Assembly: GCA_964444825.1 (NCBI GenBank)
Contig: CAYUIS010000010.1
Span: 1 to 59,412, forward strand
Origin: CAYUIS01 sp964444825
GTDB lineage: Bacteria > Chloroflexota > Anaerolineae > B4-G1
DNA length: 59,412 nt
Direction: 5' to 3'
The first letter of the stretch is position 1, and every line of letters begins with the position of its first letter. Below are positions 50,762-59,412 of the stretch, in pieces. The notes beneath the pieces are model-generated. The model saw only the letters and a list, made by a program, of their open reading frames with translations. It was not told the DNA's origin and ran no database searches. Both the position numbers and the translations under genes were made by a program.

Positions 50762-52984
50762 TTACGCCACCTCGTTCTCCGGTAACGCTGGAAGAATAAT
50801 GCTGAACGTGCTGCCAGCCCCCAGCTCACTATCAACGACGATTTCCCCTCCGTGCGCCTCAACGATGGCCTGGGCGAGATACAGCCCCACTCCCAGACCT
50901 CGCACCTCGTCCTCAGGCATGTTCGTTACCCGATAGAAACGCGAAAAGAGACTATCCCGATCCTCTTCCGAGATACCGATCCCCGAATCCACAACGTCGA
51001 GAACCACGTGCCCATCCCGCTCGACAAGATGTAGCGCCACATTGCCTCCCGACGGCGTATACTGCAGGGCATTACGTATCAGGTGGATAATGGCCCAACG
51101 CAAACGCCTGTTGTCGGCATGCACCAGGGGCAAATCGGCGGCAAGATCCACTTCAAAACCCAGGCTCTTCTCTTCCATCCTCAGATGCCACTCATCAGCG
51201 ACTTCCTCGACAAGCGTCGATATGTCCATGGGGCGCGTGACCACGCCCAAGCGCCCGCTGGCCTCCATTTCGGAAAAGTCGAGCAGTTCGTTCACCATCG
51301 CTATCAGATCATCAGCGTTGCGCCCGATCGTCTGCAAAAACTCTTGTTGGGCCTCCTCCAGCGTGCCGCCGACGCCAGAGAGCATTAGATCACTATAGCC
51401 CTTGATGGCGGTCAGCGGCGTGCGCAACTCGTGGGACACGTGGGTGATGAATCCATCCTTGAGGCGCTCCGCTTCTACCTCGGCGGTCACATCCCGCATC
51501 ACGATCACTGTGCCCAGCTCCGTCTCATCCTCCGTACGGACGACCGCGGAGTGAGCGCTGATCACCCTTTGTCCCACCTCAAAGCGTCGATTATCCATGA
51601 GCCAGGGACTCGACTGGCCGTCCACGGCTTGATCGTACTCATCGACGCCCAAGTCCCGCAGCGGTCCACGCAAAAAGCCCTCCGCCATCTCCTCCAGCAG
51701 GCCATCTGCTGCTGCGTTTAGCGTGATGAGGCGGCCATCCAAATCCTCCATCATCACACCATCGCCCATGCTGGAAAGGATGGCCCGCATCCGGCCGAGT
51801 GTTTCCTCCAACCTAGCGGTACGCTCCGCCAGTCGCCCCGTCATCTCGTCAAAAGTGCCAGCCAGGATACCGATCTCATCCGCACTCTCGATGCCCGTAC
51901 GCTGCCCCAGATCCCCCTCCGCCACAGCGCGAGATGTGCGCACCAGCCGGCCCAACGGGCTGGTGATGCGCTGCGAAATCAGATAACCAAGCAACACCGT
52001 GCCCAGCATCCCGGCAGCAAAAAGCACCGTATACGTGTTGCGGCCGATGGTATAACCCTCGATGACAAAATTCAGAGGCAGGGCCACGGCAAAGACGCCC
52101 ATAGCATCAGGCCCCACACGAAGCGATCCCCGGGCCAGGCGATACAAGCGGCCCCGCACCTGTATTCCTTCGCCCGAGACGTACTCGCTACTGAACAGCG
52201 CACTTTGGTATATCGCCGGGGTGATGGACAGCTCCTCCAACAGGGCATCAATGGCATCCGACGATTCGCCAAACGCAAAGGTCGTATCCACCGCGCGACC
52301 CCCGTCGAGATAGATGACCACATCAGCCAGCGCGGTGGCCTTAAAATGGGACAGGAGCGTGTCGAGTGATGTACCTACCACGACCACCCCGACCACCCCA
52401 TCGTCCAACCCAACAGGGACAGCCGTAAAGTAGTAGTAGCGTTCATCTGTTGAATAAAACACCAGACCGCGCTTTGGCATTGCGTTTGGATCGCCATCCT
52501 CCAGCAGCGACCGCACCATCCAGAGCTCGGAGGTATCCGATGACTCTTCCACAAACTCGTACGAGCCATCATCGCCCAACATGTGCAGCATTTCCCGCCC
52601 AGCCGCGTCAACGACGATCGATGATTCCAGCCCGCGAAGATAGGCTACCGGCTGAGCCAATGCCTGCGCTCTCTCCCGATCGCCATTCGCCAGCGCCTCA
52701 GCCAGCCCCACCGTAAAGGCTATCGCCCGGGCTGACTCCAAATGCTCGATCTCCCGACGCGCCATGCCATCCGAAACAAGCCGCCCCGCCTCAAGTAACT
52801 GATTGGACAGCCGCTCGTCCAGAGAACTGGCAACCAGCCTGGTTACCACGAATACGCCGATAACGGCCACGATTATCGTGAGGACCAGATAGGGCAGGAT
52901 GATCTTGGTCCGGATACTAGAAAGGAAGAAACGACGCAACTGCTCGTACACTCCAGGCGATTCCTCCAATCGTTGAGCTTGCAT
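50762..52984 (-). CDS. Sensor histidine kinase with Cache, HAMP and PAS domains
   Basis: The product is 740 residues. TM1 is at ~27-49. A long extracytoplasmic sensor (~50-310) of the Cache type contains DERLSNQLLEAGRLVSDGMA and YYYFTAVPVGLDDGVVGVV. TM2 is at ~325-345, then HAMP (RTSRAVAEGDLGQRTGIESA). A PAS domain follows (~400-500). HisKA has His518 (HVSHELRTPLTAIKGY), and HATPase_c has LIRNALQYTPSGGNV, DSGIGISEEDRDSL and GLGVGLYLAQAIVEAHGG. It is encoded 15 bases after ruvA and before the TIG-like gene. No regulator is adjacent. Confidence 0.92.
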   Translation of the reverse strand: MQAQRLEESPGVYEQLRRFFLSSIRTKIILPYLVLTIIVAVIGVFVVTRLVASSLDERLSNQLLEAGRLVSDGMARREIEHLESARAIAFTVGLAEALANGDRERAQALAQPVAYLRGLESSIVVDAAGREMLHMLGDDGSYEFVEESSDTSELWMVRSLLEDGDPNAMPKRGLVFYSTDERYYYFTAVPVGLDDGVVGVVVVGTSLDTLLSHFKATALADVVIYLDGGRAVDTTFAFGESSDAIDALLEELSITPAIYQSALFSSEYVSGEGIQVRGRLYRLARGSLRVGPDAMGVFAVALPLNFVIEGYTIGRNTYTVLFAAGMLGTVLLGYLISQRITSPLGRLVRTSRAVAEGDLGQRTGIESADEIGILAGTFDEMTGRLAERTARLEETLGRMRAILSSMGDGVMMEDLDGRLITLNAAADGLLEEMAEGFLRGPLRDLGVDEYDQAVDGQSSPWLMDNRRFEVGQRVISAHSAVVRTEDETELGTVIVMRDVTAEVEAERLKDGFITHVSHELRTPLTAIKGYSDLMLSGVGGTLEEAQQEFLQTIGRNADDLIAMVNELLDFSEMEASGRLGVVTRPMDISTLVEEVADEWHLRMEEKSLGFEVDLAADLPLVHADNRRLRWAIIHLIRNALQYTPSGGNVALHLVERDGHVVLDVVDSGIGISEEDRDSLFSRFYRVTNMPEDEVRGLGVGLYLAQAIVEAHGGEIVVDSELGAGSTFSIILPALPENEVA

Positions 52985-52999
52985 CCCGTCTCACTCCGA

Positions 53000-53581
53000 T
53001 CAGGGTGCGGCGAAGTAAGCCAATGCATGACGCACTCGCTCTTCGACGGACAACCCATCGTCTCCCGGCACGCTCTGAAGCGCCGCCTGTGCCTCAACCA
53101 AGCTGAACCCCAGCCCGGTCAATGCAGCGATAACCTCGGCATCCGTATCACCCAGCAAGGGTACCGCTCCTACCCCGCTGGGAATGATCTTGTCCTTCAG
53201 ATGAAAGATAATGGCCCGCGCGGTCTTGGGGCCAATGCCCGGCACCCGCGACAACAAGCCCGGCTCTTCTTGCACCACAGCCTGGCGCAGCGCGTCTGGT
53301 GAGACAGTGCCCAGCAACGCCAGCGCGACCTTGGGACCAACACCAGAGATGCTCAACAGGAGCTTGAACAGCGCCAGTTCCTCCTCGGTCAGGAACCCAA
53401 AGAGAGCCAGTTCGTTCTCGCGGACGTGCAGATAGGTGAACAACTCTACGGCCTGCCCCGCACCTTCTAGCCGCCCCAACACATCGGTGGGCGTACGCAC
53501 CTGGAAACCAATCCCTCCGTTGCGGACCACCACGTGATCCTCTCCAATGCTCCACACCGTCCCACTGAGCCTGGCGATCAT
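53000..53581 (-). CDS. ruvA: Holliday-junction DNA-binding protein RuvA
   Basis: It binds four-way junctions as a tetramer and loads the RuvB motor. The product is 193 residues. The N-terminal OB fold has MIARLSGTVWSIGEDHVVVR. Two helix-hairpin-helix motifs (ISGVGPKVALALLG, VPGIGPKTARAIIFHLKD) follow, with a C-terminal RuvB-binding helix bundle (DAEVIAALTGLGFSLVEA). It starts 3 bases after ruvC. ruvB is not in the window. Confidence 0.97.
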   Translation of the reverse strand: MIARLSGTVWSIGEDHVVVRNGGIGFQVRTPTDVLGRLEGAGQAVELFTYLHVRENELALFGFLTEEELALFKLLLSISGVGPKVALALLGTVSPDALRQAVVQEEPGLLSRVPGIGPKTARAIIFHLKDKIIPSGVGAVPLLGDTDAEVIAALTGLGFSLVEAQAALQSVPGDDGLSVEERVRHALAYFAAP

Positions 53582-53584
53582 CGT

Positions 53585-54115
53585 CTACCCGTTCCCCTGC
53601 CACGACGTTTGGGGATCGGCAGAGAGGGCGCTCAAGCGGGCCGAGTGAAGGTGACAGATAGCAACGGCCAGAGCGTCGGCGGCATCATCCGGGCGGGGCA
53701 CATCCGATAGCCCCAGCAACAGCCGCACCATTTCCTGCATCTGCGCCTTGTCCGCATTTCCATACCCGGTCACCGCTTGCTTGACCGCCGATGGCGTGTA
53801 CTCAGCTACTTGCAACCCTGCCTCGGCCAGGGCCAGGAGCGCCACCCCTCGGGCGTGTCCCACACTCATCGCCGTTCGTACGTTGCTGCTAAAGAATAGC
53901 TCCTCTACCGCGGCTGCACCCGGTTCCCACTCCAAGGCCAATTCCCGCACCGCCCGGTATATCGATTGCAGACGGGATGGAAGAGGCTGGCCAGCCGGCG
54001 TCTTGATCACCCCAAAAGCCACCGACCTTGTGCCCCCTTGCACTTCCTCCACCACGCCATAGCCCGTGATAGCGGTTCCGGGATCAATGCCAAGTACGCG
54101 CACCCTTTCACTCAC
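53585..54115 (-). CDS. ruvC: Holliday-junction resolvase RuvC
   Basis: It cuts junctions symmetrically. The product is 176 residues with the RNase H fold. Catalytic acidic residues lie in LGIDPGTAITGYG, AAVEELFFSSNVRTA (Glu-Glu) and the C-terminal DDAADALAVAICH. The order yebC-ruvC-ruvA is common in bacteria. The gap to yebC is 68 bases. Confidence 0.97.
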   Translation of the reverse strand: MSERVRVLGIDPGTAITGYGVVEEVQGGTRSVAFGVIKTPAGQPLPSRLQSIYRAVRELALEWEPGAAAVEELFFSSNVRTAMSVGHARGVALLALAEAGLQVAEYTPSAVKQAVTGYGNADKAQMQEMVRLLLGLSDVPRPDDAADALAVAICHLHSARLSALSADPQTSWQGNG

Positions 54116-54183
54116 GTCAACGTCGCCTGGCGCAGGGCCTTAAGCAATCAACTAATGCTCTCGCCTAGTTAGGCTCCAAGAAA

Positions 54184-54939
54184 TCAGGACAACGCCTCAT
54201 ACTTGGACATCACCTCGTCGGAGATATCCAAGTTAGAATAGACCTGCTGAGTGTCGTCGAGATCCTCCAACTCGTCGATGATCCCCATCACCCGCAAGGT
54301 CTCTTTCTCATCCAGTTGTAGCGTGGTCTTGGGTATCATGGACAACTCCGCCGTCTCAGAAACTACGCCTGCGTCCTCCAACGCCTGTCGCACGGCCTGG
54401 AAGTGTTCCACGACCACGTACACCTCGATCAGATCGTCTCCAAAAACGACGTCATCAGCCCCCGCGTCCACAGCGACATCAAAGATGACCTCTTTATCAA
54501 TGCCGTTAGGCGCGATGGCGATGTAGCCCCTGCGGTCGAACTGCCAGGCCACTGCTCCCACCTCGGCCATCGTCCCGCCCTGCCGGGTGAGCACACGGCG
54601 AATCTCGGCAACGGCTCGGTTCTTGTTATCCGTGAGGGTCTTGATCAACAGGGCCACGCCGTTGGGAGCATACCCCTCGTAGGTCATCTCGAGAAGCTCC
54701 TCCCCCTTGAGCTCACCGGTGCCGCGTTTAATAGCCCTCTCGATGTTGTCCTTGGGCATGTTGGAGGACTTGGCCTTGTCAATTGCGAGGCGCAGGTTAA
54801 AGTTTATCTCAGCGTCGCCTCCTCCTTCGCCGGCAGCAGCGGTGATCTCCCGCGCCAGCCGAGTGAACAGCTGGCCTCGCCGGGCATCGGTGGCGGCCTT
54901 TTTGTGTTTGATGGTGGACCATTTACTATGACCGGACAT
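54184..54939 (-). CDS. yebC: YebC/PmpR-family protein
   Basis: The product has 251 residues, starting MSGHSKWSTIKHKKAATDAR as in nearly all YebC proteins. The core contains NMPKDNIERAIKRGTGE and YEGYAPNGVALLIKTLTDNK. Members act as regulators or as translation factors easing ribosome pausing at proline stretches. That second role is notable in a genome so rich in Thr/Pro linkers. GGAGAGAG precedes the ATG, and its promoter is at 55015-55044. Confidence 0.96.
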   Translation of the reverse strand: MSGHSKWSTIKHKKAATDARRGQLFTRLAREITAAAGEGGGDAEINFNLRLAIDKAKSSNMPKDNIERAIKRGTGELKGEELLEMTYEGYAPNGVALLIKTLTDNKNRAVAEIRRVLTRQGGTMAEVGAVAWQFDRRGYIAIAPNGIDKEVIFDVAVDAGADDVVFGDDLIEVYVVVEHFQAVRQALEDAGVVSETAELSMIPKTTLQLDEKETLRVMGIIDELEDLDDTQQVYSNLDISDEVMSKYEALS

Positions 54940-55014
54940 GACTCTCTCCTAAGCGGTGAATATGGAATCTGGGGGCTGCCCCGCACACGCCGCCCGCTGT
55001 GTGCCACAGCGTAG

Positions 55015-55044
55015 ATTATACCACCGGGCAGCCTGGTTAGGCAA
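55015..55044 (-). promoter_or_regulatory. Promoter of yebC-ruvC-ruvA
   Basis: TTGCCT (55044-55039), 18-bp spacer ending in TGG, TATAAT (55020-55015). Confidence 0.75.
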
Positions 55045-55096
55045 GCGCCAGACCAAGTCCAAAGACACGCAGCCCGCCGCGCCCTACACCAACGGC

Positions 55097-55131
55097 AAGC
55101 GTGGAGCAAACTATCCTTCTGCTCCACGCTT
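55097..55131 (-). terminator. Terminator of fmt
   Basis: AAGCGTGGAGCA (55097-55108) and TGCTCCACGCTT (55120-55131) form a perfect 12-bp stem with an 11-base loop, one base after the fmt stop. The following T tract is weak. Confidence 0.75.
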
Positions 55132-55132
55132 T

Positions 55133-56086
55133 CTATTCACCCCCCTCTCCCAGACAACTCCCTATGCAATCCCGCTGGCCGCAGAGAAAGGAGGTGATAT
55201 CCATCGATCGCCTGCCAGCCAACTGCACCTCGTCCAGGCGCAAGGCCCCCTCGCCCGTGGCAACGGCGACAACTGTCTCGCCGTTGAGGGCGAACACGGT
55301 GCCTGGCGGTGCATCTCCCCGCCAGCCCGGCAGAGGCACGGCCCGCACCAGCTTTAGCCGCTCCCCTCGCAGCGTGGTAAACGCGCCTGGCCAGGGATGG
55401 AAGGCGCGAATCCGCCGGTCCAACTCGACCGCCGGACGCGACCAATCGATCAAACCGTCGTCCTTTGACAGTTGCCCGGCGTAGGTGACGCCCTCCGCCG
55501 GCTGGGGCCGGGGCAGCAACTCTCCCGCCAGATAAGGCGGCAACGTCTCCACAAGCAACTCTGCTCCCAACTGCGCCAGCCGGGGCTCCAATGTCTCCCA
55601 GGTATCGCCAGGCTCAACTAGCTCCTCCCGCTGAGCCAAAATAGGGCCGGTATCCAGTCCCACGTCCATCTGCATGATGGTCACACCGGTGACCTCGTCG
55701 CCGGCCAGTATAGCGGCTGGTATCGGGGCCGCGCCCCGCCAACGGGGTAGGAGGGAAGCGTGAACGTTAAGACACCCGAAAGGCGGCAGATCGAGCACGT
55801 CCTGGCGCAAGATCTGGCCAAAAGCTGCCACGACGATAACGTCCGGCTCCCAGGTCACGAGTTGCGCCATTGCCTCCACTGTGCGCAGCGAACGAGGCTG
55901 GAACAATGGCAAGTCGCGCGCCAGCGCCGCCCGCTTGACCGGGGATGGCATCAGTCGCTGTCCCCGCCCTGACCGACGGTCCGGCTGCGCCACGACACCG
56001 ACGACATCCACGGCGGACGCGTCGGCCAACGCCGTCAGCGTCGGTACGGCGAAATCGGGCGTGCCCATGAACACGACTCGTACCAT
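55133..56086 (-). CDS. fmt: Methionyl-tRNA formyltransferase
   Basis: It formylates initiator Met-tRNA. The product is 317 residues from ATG 56086; the longer frame to 56140 contains the promoter. Features are VVFMGTPDFAVPTL, AQPDRRSGRGQRLMPSPVK, the active-site ASLLPRWRGAAPIPAAILAG, and DVGLDTGPIL. The C-terminal domain has RIRAFHPWPGAFTTLRG. The promoter position implies a transcript start about 4 bases before the ATG, so the mRNA would be almost leaderless. def and priA are not adjacent. Confidence 0.96.
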   Translation of the reverse strand: MVRVVFMGTPDFAVPTLTALADASAVDVVGVVAQPDRRSGRGQRLMPSPVKRAALARDLPLFQPRSLRTVEAMAQLVTWEPDVIVVAAFGQILRQDVLDLPPFGCLNVHASLLPRWRGAAPIPAAILAGDEVTGVTIMQMDVGLDTGPILAQREELVEPGDTWETLEPRLAQLGAELLVETLPPYLAGELLPRPQPAEGVTYAGQLSKDDGLIDWSRPAVELDRRIRAFHPWPGAFTTLRGERLKLVRAVPLPGWRGDAPPGTVFALNGETVVAVATGEGALRLDEVQLAGRRSMDITSFLCGQRDCIGSCLGEGGE

Positions 56087-56096
56087 GATTACTCGC

Positions 56097-56125
56097 ATTG
56101 TATCACGGTACGACGCGTGCCGCAA
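56097..56125 (-). promoter_or_regulatory. Promoter of fmt
   Basis: TTGCGG (56125-56120), 17-bp spacer, TACAAT (56102-56097). The start point falls near 56090, four bases before ATG 56086. Confidence 0.6.
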
Positions 56126-56147
56126 ATGAGTCTCCGTCACCGCTTGC

Positions 56148-56175
56148 TTGCCGCCTGCCGTCTTTTATGTACAAT
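56148..56175 (+). promoter_or_regulatory. Promoter of the GH31 glycosidase
   Basis: TTGCCG (56148-56153), 16-bp spacer, TACAAT (56170-56175). It is divergent from fmt. Confidence 0.5.
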
Positions 56176-56209
56176 TACCCTACTACTCTGACCGTTGAGG
56201 AGGCTATCG

Positions 56210-58735
56210 TTGGATGTTCTCTCCCTGCTCCAGCGCGGCATCCGGGACCTGGGTCTGCGGACCACCTGGGATAGCGTCGTGTACCAGGTTCGCCGCCGGC
56301 GTTACGAGGCCCGATTCGGCCCGTCTCGGAAGACATCTCGGCCCGATCCTCTGGCCGAGATAGAAAATGTCGGCCCCGGTCCCGCCACCGGCCACACGCG
56401 CCGGGGGCAGACCGTGACCATCACGTGTGCCGCCGGTTCCTACGCCCTAACCATCCTGGCACCCGACCTGGTCCGCGTCCACTTCTCCGGCACCGATCAG
56501 GCAACCGGTCAGCCAACCGCTTCCTACGCCATCGCCAAACCTGACGCCGACTGGCCCACATGCGACTGTGACGTCGTCGAAACGGACGCAGCCATCGAGA
56601 TCCATACCCCACGCCTCGTCTGCCGGGTCGCCAAATCCTCGGGCAGGCTAGCCTTCCTCAACCTAGAAGATGACGTCGTCAGCGAGGATGCTACCGGCGT
56701 TTCCATCGATTCCTCCGGAGCCATCGCTTGCCACAAGCGCATCCAGCCCAACGAACACTTCTACGGCCTGGGGGAGCGCGCTTTCCCCCTCGACCGGCGC
56801 GGCCGCCGCTACCAGACGTGGCACGTCGACCCCCAGGTGTATCAACTGGATCAGGATCCGATCCATATGTGTCTGCCGGTACTGGTGGGATTGCACAGCC
56901 AAGGCCACGAAGGCTATGGCATCCTGTTCGACAACACCTTTCGCGGCTACTTTGACCTGGGCGCTGCCGACCCCGACGTCGCCTCCTTTGGCGCAGAGGG
57001 CGGTGAGCTGTGCTATTACTTTTTCTACGGCCCAGCCCTCACCACCGTTGTGGAGCGATACACCGAGTTGACTGGTCGGATGACGCTCCCACCAATGTGG
57101 ATGTTGGGCTACCACCAATGCCGATGGTCCTACTACCCCGAGACCCGGGTGCGCAAACTGGCCGCTGATTTTCGTGAGCAGTACCAGGTGCCCTGCGACT
57201 GCATCCACCTCGACATTCACTATATGGATGGCTATCGCTGTTTCACATGGGATCCGAAGCGTTTCCCTGACCCGGCCAGTCTGATCGCGGACCTTCATGA
57301 CCAGGGCTTTAAGGTGATCACAATGATCGACCCCGGCATCAAGGTCGACCGCAACTATTGGGTCTGCAAGAGTGGCCTGGCGGAGGACGTCTTTTGCAAA
57401 CTACCGGACGGCAAGACGCCGTTCAAGGGCCCCGTTTGGCCCGGCGACTGCTACTTTCCCGATTTTACCAACCCCCGCGTGCGGGCCTGGTGGGGTGAAC
57501 TCTACAAGGATCTCACCGATGCTGGCGTTGACGCCGTGTGGAACGATATGAACGAACCCTCTGTCTTTGGGCAGATGGGGACGACCTTTCCCGATTTCGT
57601 GCACCACGACCTGGAGGGACGCGGCGGCGATCACGTCGAGGCCCATAACGTCTATGGCATGCAGATGGCGCGGGCGACGGTTGAGGGATTGGCAGGGCTG
57701 CGACCTGAGGAGCGTCCCGTCTGCATCACCCGTTCCGGCTGGGCCGGGGTGCAGCGGTATGCGATGGGCTGGACCGGCGACAACGAGTCAAACTGGGACC
57801 AGTTGTGGCTGACGATGCCGATGCTGATGAACCTGGGGCTATGCGGCATAGCCAACACGGGACCCGACACCGGCGGATTTGCAGGCTTTGCCACCGGGAG
57901 ACTCTTCACCAGGTGGATGCAAATGAGCGTGTTCCTCCCCTTCTTCCGCGCCCACACCGTCGCCGACAGTCCAGATCAGGAGCCCTGGAGCTGGGGCGAA
58001 CCCTACCTGAGCATCAACCGCCAGTTTATCGAGCTGCGCTACCGGTTGCTGCCCTATCTGTATACCACAATGTGGCAGTGCACGCAGACCGGCCAGCCGA
58101 TGGTGCGCCCGCTGCTGTTGGCCTTCCAGGACGACGTCGCCACTTACTGGCTCGACGACCAGTTTCTGTGCGGCGACGCCTTTCTGGTAGCGCCCGTGAC
58201 CGAGGAGGGAGTGGCCCACCGTTTTGTCTATCTGCCGGCCGGCAAGTGGTACAGCTTCTGGACCGACGAACTGTATATCGGTCCAACCCGCGTCGAGGTG
58301 GAGGCCCACCTGGACATATTGCCGCTCTTTGTACGGGCCGGCGCCGTCGTGGCGATGGCCCCAGTGAGACAATATGTCGGTGAGCGGCCACCGGAGGCGC
58401 TAAGCCTGCACGTCTACCCGGGCGATGGGCAAAGCTATCTGTACGAAGACGACGGTCACACCCGAGCTTTCGAGAGCGGTGACTATACCGTCAGCAGGTT
58501 CGCCCTATCCACCGAGGGCGCACCACCCAAACGGCTCGATATCCACCGTCGGGCCACCGGACGATACGCAGGCGCGTGCCAAGAGTTTGAGGTCGTGATC
58601 CACGGTGTGACCCGGTTGCCTCACAGCGCGACTGTGGACGGGGAGTCGATCGAGCAGCTCTGTATGGACGATGAGGACCACGCCATCCGCCTGCAAACGA
58701 GCGGTTTTGAGCATCTCTCCGTCGAGTGGGCATAA
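56210..58735 (+). CDS. GH31-family alpha-glucosidase
   Basis: The product is 841 residues from TTG 56210, chosen because GAGGAGG lies 6 bases upstream; an earlier TTG (56195) overlaps that site. There is no signal peptide. An N-terminal beta-sandwich (~60-300; NEHFYGLGERAFPLDRRG) leads to the catalytic barrel. The nucleophile is Asp446 (VWNDMNEPSVFG) and the acid/base is Asp524 (GWTGDNESNWDQLW). WMLGYHQCRWSYYPE is the usual substrate-site segment. C-terminal beta domains follow. It probably releases glucose from alpha-glucans or maltooligosaccharides in the cytosol. Exact specificity (glucosidase, xylosidase or transglycosidase) is not certain. Confidence 0.93.
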   Translation: MDVLSLLQRGIRDLGLRTTWDSVVYQVRRRRYEARFGPSRKTSRPDPLAEIENVGPGPATGHTRRGQTVTITCAAGSYALTILAPDLVRVHFSGTDQATGQPTASYAIAKPDADWPTCDCDVVETDAAIEIHTPRLVCRVAKSSGRLAFLNLEDDVVSEDATGVSIDSSGAIACHKRIQPNEHFYGLGERAFPLDRRGRRYQTWHVDPQVYQLDQDPIHMCLPVLVGLHSQGHEGYGILFDNTFRGYFDLGAADPDVASFGAEGGELCYYFFYGPALTTVVERYTELTGRMTLPPMWMLGYHQCRWSYYPETRVRKLAADFREQYQVPCDCIHLDIHYMDGYRCFTWDPKRFPDPASLIADLHDQGFKVITMIDPGIKVDRNYWVCKSGLAEDVFCKLPDGKTPFKGPVWPGDCYFPDFTNPRVRAWWGELYKDLTDAGVDAVWNDMNEPSVFGQMGTTFPDFVHHDLEGRGGDHVEAHNVYGMQMARATVEGLAGLRPEERPVCITRSGWAGVQRYAMGWTGDNESNWDQLWLTMPMLMNLGLCGIANTGPDTGGFAGFATGRLFTRWMQMSVFLPFFRAHTVADSPDQEPWSWGEPYLSINRQFIELRYRLLPYLYTTMWQCTQTGQPMVRPLLLAFQDDVATYWLDDQFLCGDAFLVAPVTEEGVAHRFVYLPAGKWYSFWTDELYIGPTRVEVEAHLDILPLFVRAGAVVAMAPVRQYVGERPPEALSLHVYPGDGQSYLYEDDGHTRAFESGDYTVSRFALSTEGAPPKRLDIHRRATGRYAGACQEFEVVIHGVTRLPHSATVDGESIEQLCMDDEDHAIRLQTSGFEHLSVEWA

Positions 58736-58771
58736 CACCAGGAGCATCTCACCGGTAGAGGAAAAACAGAC

Positions 58772-58814
58772 GCAGCCTTCAGGCTTGATCCTGAACGATC
58801 AAGTCGAAGGCTGC
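58772..58814. terminator. Bidirectional terminator
   Basis: The outer stem GCAGCCTTC/GAAGGCTGC (9 bp) and inner stem CTTGATC/GATCAAG (7 bp) are separated by a small internal loop, with a 6-base top loop. On the minus side a TTTTT run follows after a few bases. It lies between convergent genes. Confidence 0.75.
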
Positions 58815-58845
58815 TGCAAAACCAGCCAGAACAGGTGACCGTTGA

Positions 58846-59388
58846 TCAACTCCGCTCGGCACCGACGTCGCTTACGAGGTTGACCACCTCCCAGCCCACA
58901 ACCCCAGGGGCAGAGGCGTCGGGACCATCGAGCTTTTTGACGTCGTCGCTCTCGGTCTGCGGAGAATCGCCAGAGGATTGGGTGAGGCGATTTCGAGACA
59001 CAGAGCCAGAGAGCGGTCCTGGAAGAAGCTGTTTGGGGAACGTCACCCTACCAGTGCTTTGGATCTCTTCGCTGGCTTTCGCCAGGTCCTCGAAAAACGT
59101 GATCCCACCCAACACCAGGCTGACGATGCTGGCGTGAAACACGGCAAAGAGCCACGCCTTTATCCACAGCCAGGGACCACTGGAGACCAGCGGCGGCGCT
59201 TCGGCATCGCTGGTAGATGACGGCTGTTTACCGGTGGCTCGCGAGTGAGGTCCCTCGACGGGGGACACCCTCCGGGGTGCGCGCGCCACAGTCTTGAGCA
59301 CTATCGCCACCGCACCTGCCACGACCAGGAGCAACAGGCCAAGAGCCCCGGTGCCAAAGGCCACGACCCACAGCATAGATTCGTCCAT
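58846..59388 (-). CDS. Two-TM hypothetical membrane protein
   Basis: The product is 180 residues, with GGAG before ATG 59388. TM1 is at ~6-31 (MLWVVAFGTGALGLLLLVV). A polar Ser/Pro segment follows, then TM2 at ~73-98 (IKAWLFAVFHASIVSLVLGG). The C-terminal tail of about 80 residues is soluble. No family is recognised. It reads towards the convergent terminator. Confidence 0.65.
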   Translation of the reverse strand: MDESMLWVVAFGTGALGLLLLVVAGAVAIVLKTVARAPRRVSPVEGPHSRATGKQPSSTSDAEAPPLVSSGPWLWIKAWLFAVFHASIVSLVLGGITFFEDLAKASEEIQSTGRVTFPKQLLPGPLSGSVSRNRLTQSSGDSPQTESDDVKKLDGPDASAPGVVGWEVVNLVSDVGAERS

Positions 59389-59412
59389 TTCGAGTCTCCT
59401 TTCGACCGACAG

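Noticed and set aside
49774..50799. Gly/Val-rich plus-strand ORF (341 codons)
   Set aside because: It is the complement of the Thr/Pro repeat tract; its repeats follow from that composition and it has no other support.

Overview
The window is about 59.4 kb of bacterial chromosome with moderately high GC, frequent GTG and TTG starts, and conventional sigma70 promoters. The gene content best fits an uncultivated Chloroflexota (Anaerolineae-like) genome. The reasons are Thr/Pro-rich linkers in many exported proteins, an EAD7-type effector-associated domain, several large histidine kinases, a sortase beside small one-TM proteins, and an active/inactive M16 pair. This placement is an inference from gene content. 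No rRNA or other phylogenetic marker was aligned.

Layout. 1-2 kb: accessory genes (a partial membrane protein, an RX5H/HEPN-like protein, a PH-like protein) separated by cassette-like spacer DNA. 2-6.3 kb: an aconitase-X-small-subunit/HD fusion, then a MazG-like / phosphoesterase / peptide-binding lipoprotein operon. That operon is preceded by a strong promoter, a roughly 160-nt structured RNA and an intrinsic terminator. 6.4-10.2 kb: an EAD7 adaptor, tRNA-Val, a NarL-type kinase and a membrane protein. 10.2-14 kb: small TM protein, class D/E-like sortase, methyltransferase and MurJ. 14.2-17.5 kb: rpsO, pnp (with a 17-bp leader hairpin) and lepB. 17.8-21.5 kb: a sugar-binding lipoprotein and a two-component pair. 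21.7-29.8 kb: twin GNAT proteins, degV, dtd, trpS, acpS and two M16 proteins. 29.8-32.4 kb: a Cas4-like/DEDD nuclease with a small helical neighbour, a possible defence insertion. 32.6-36.1 kb: der, cdaR and cdaA (cyclic di-AMP). 36.2-41.4 kb: a large TPR protein, argF, a TtcA-like enzyme and rfbB. 41.6-53 kb: an envelope/sensing cluster with a TPR anchor protein, tRNA-Leu, two paralogous membrane proteins, a GAF/PAS kinase, a LysM protein, a TIG-like Thr/Pro protein and a second kinase. 53-56 kb: ruvA, ruvC, yebC and fmt. 56-59.4 kb: a GH31 alpha-glucosidase and a membrane protein.

How the genes work together. Housekeeping functions (RNA turnover, Holliday-junction processing, translation initiation, peptidoglycan export, c-di-AMP signalling) alternate with lineage-specific envelope and signalling genes, often in tight operons. 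Most promoters seen are TTGNNN - 16 to 18 bp - TANNNT, and several carry an extended TGG just before the -10. The least explained elements are the structured RNA at 6148-6308, the DUF126-HD fusion with its internal ribosome-binding site, the nuclease pair at 29.8-32.4 kb, and the envelope cluster at 41.6-50.7 kb. No CRISPR array, insertion sequence or prophage was found.
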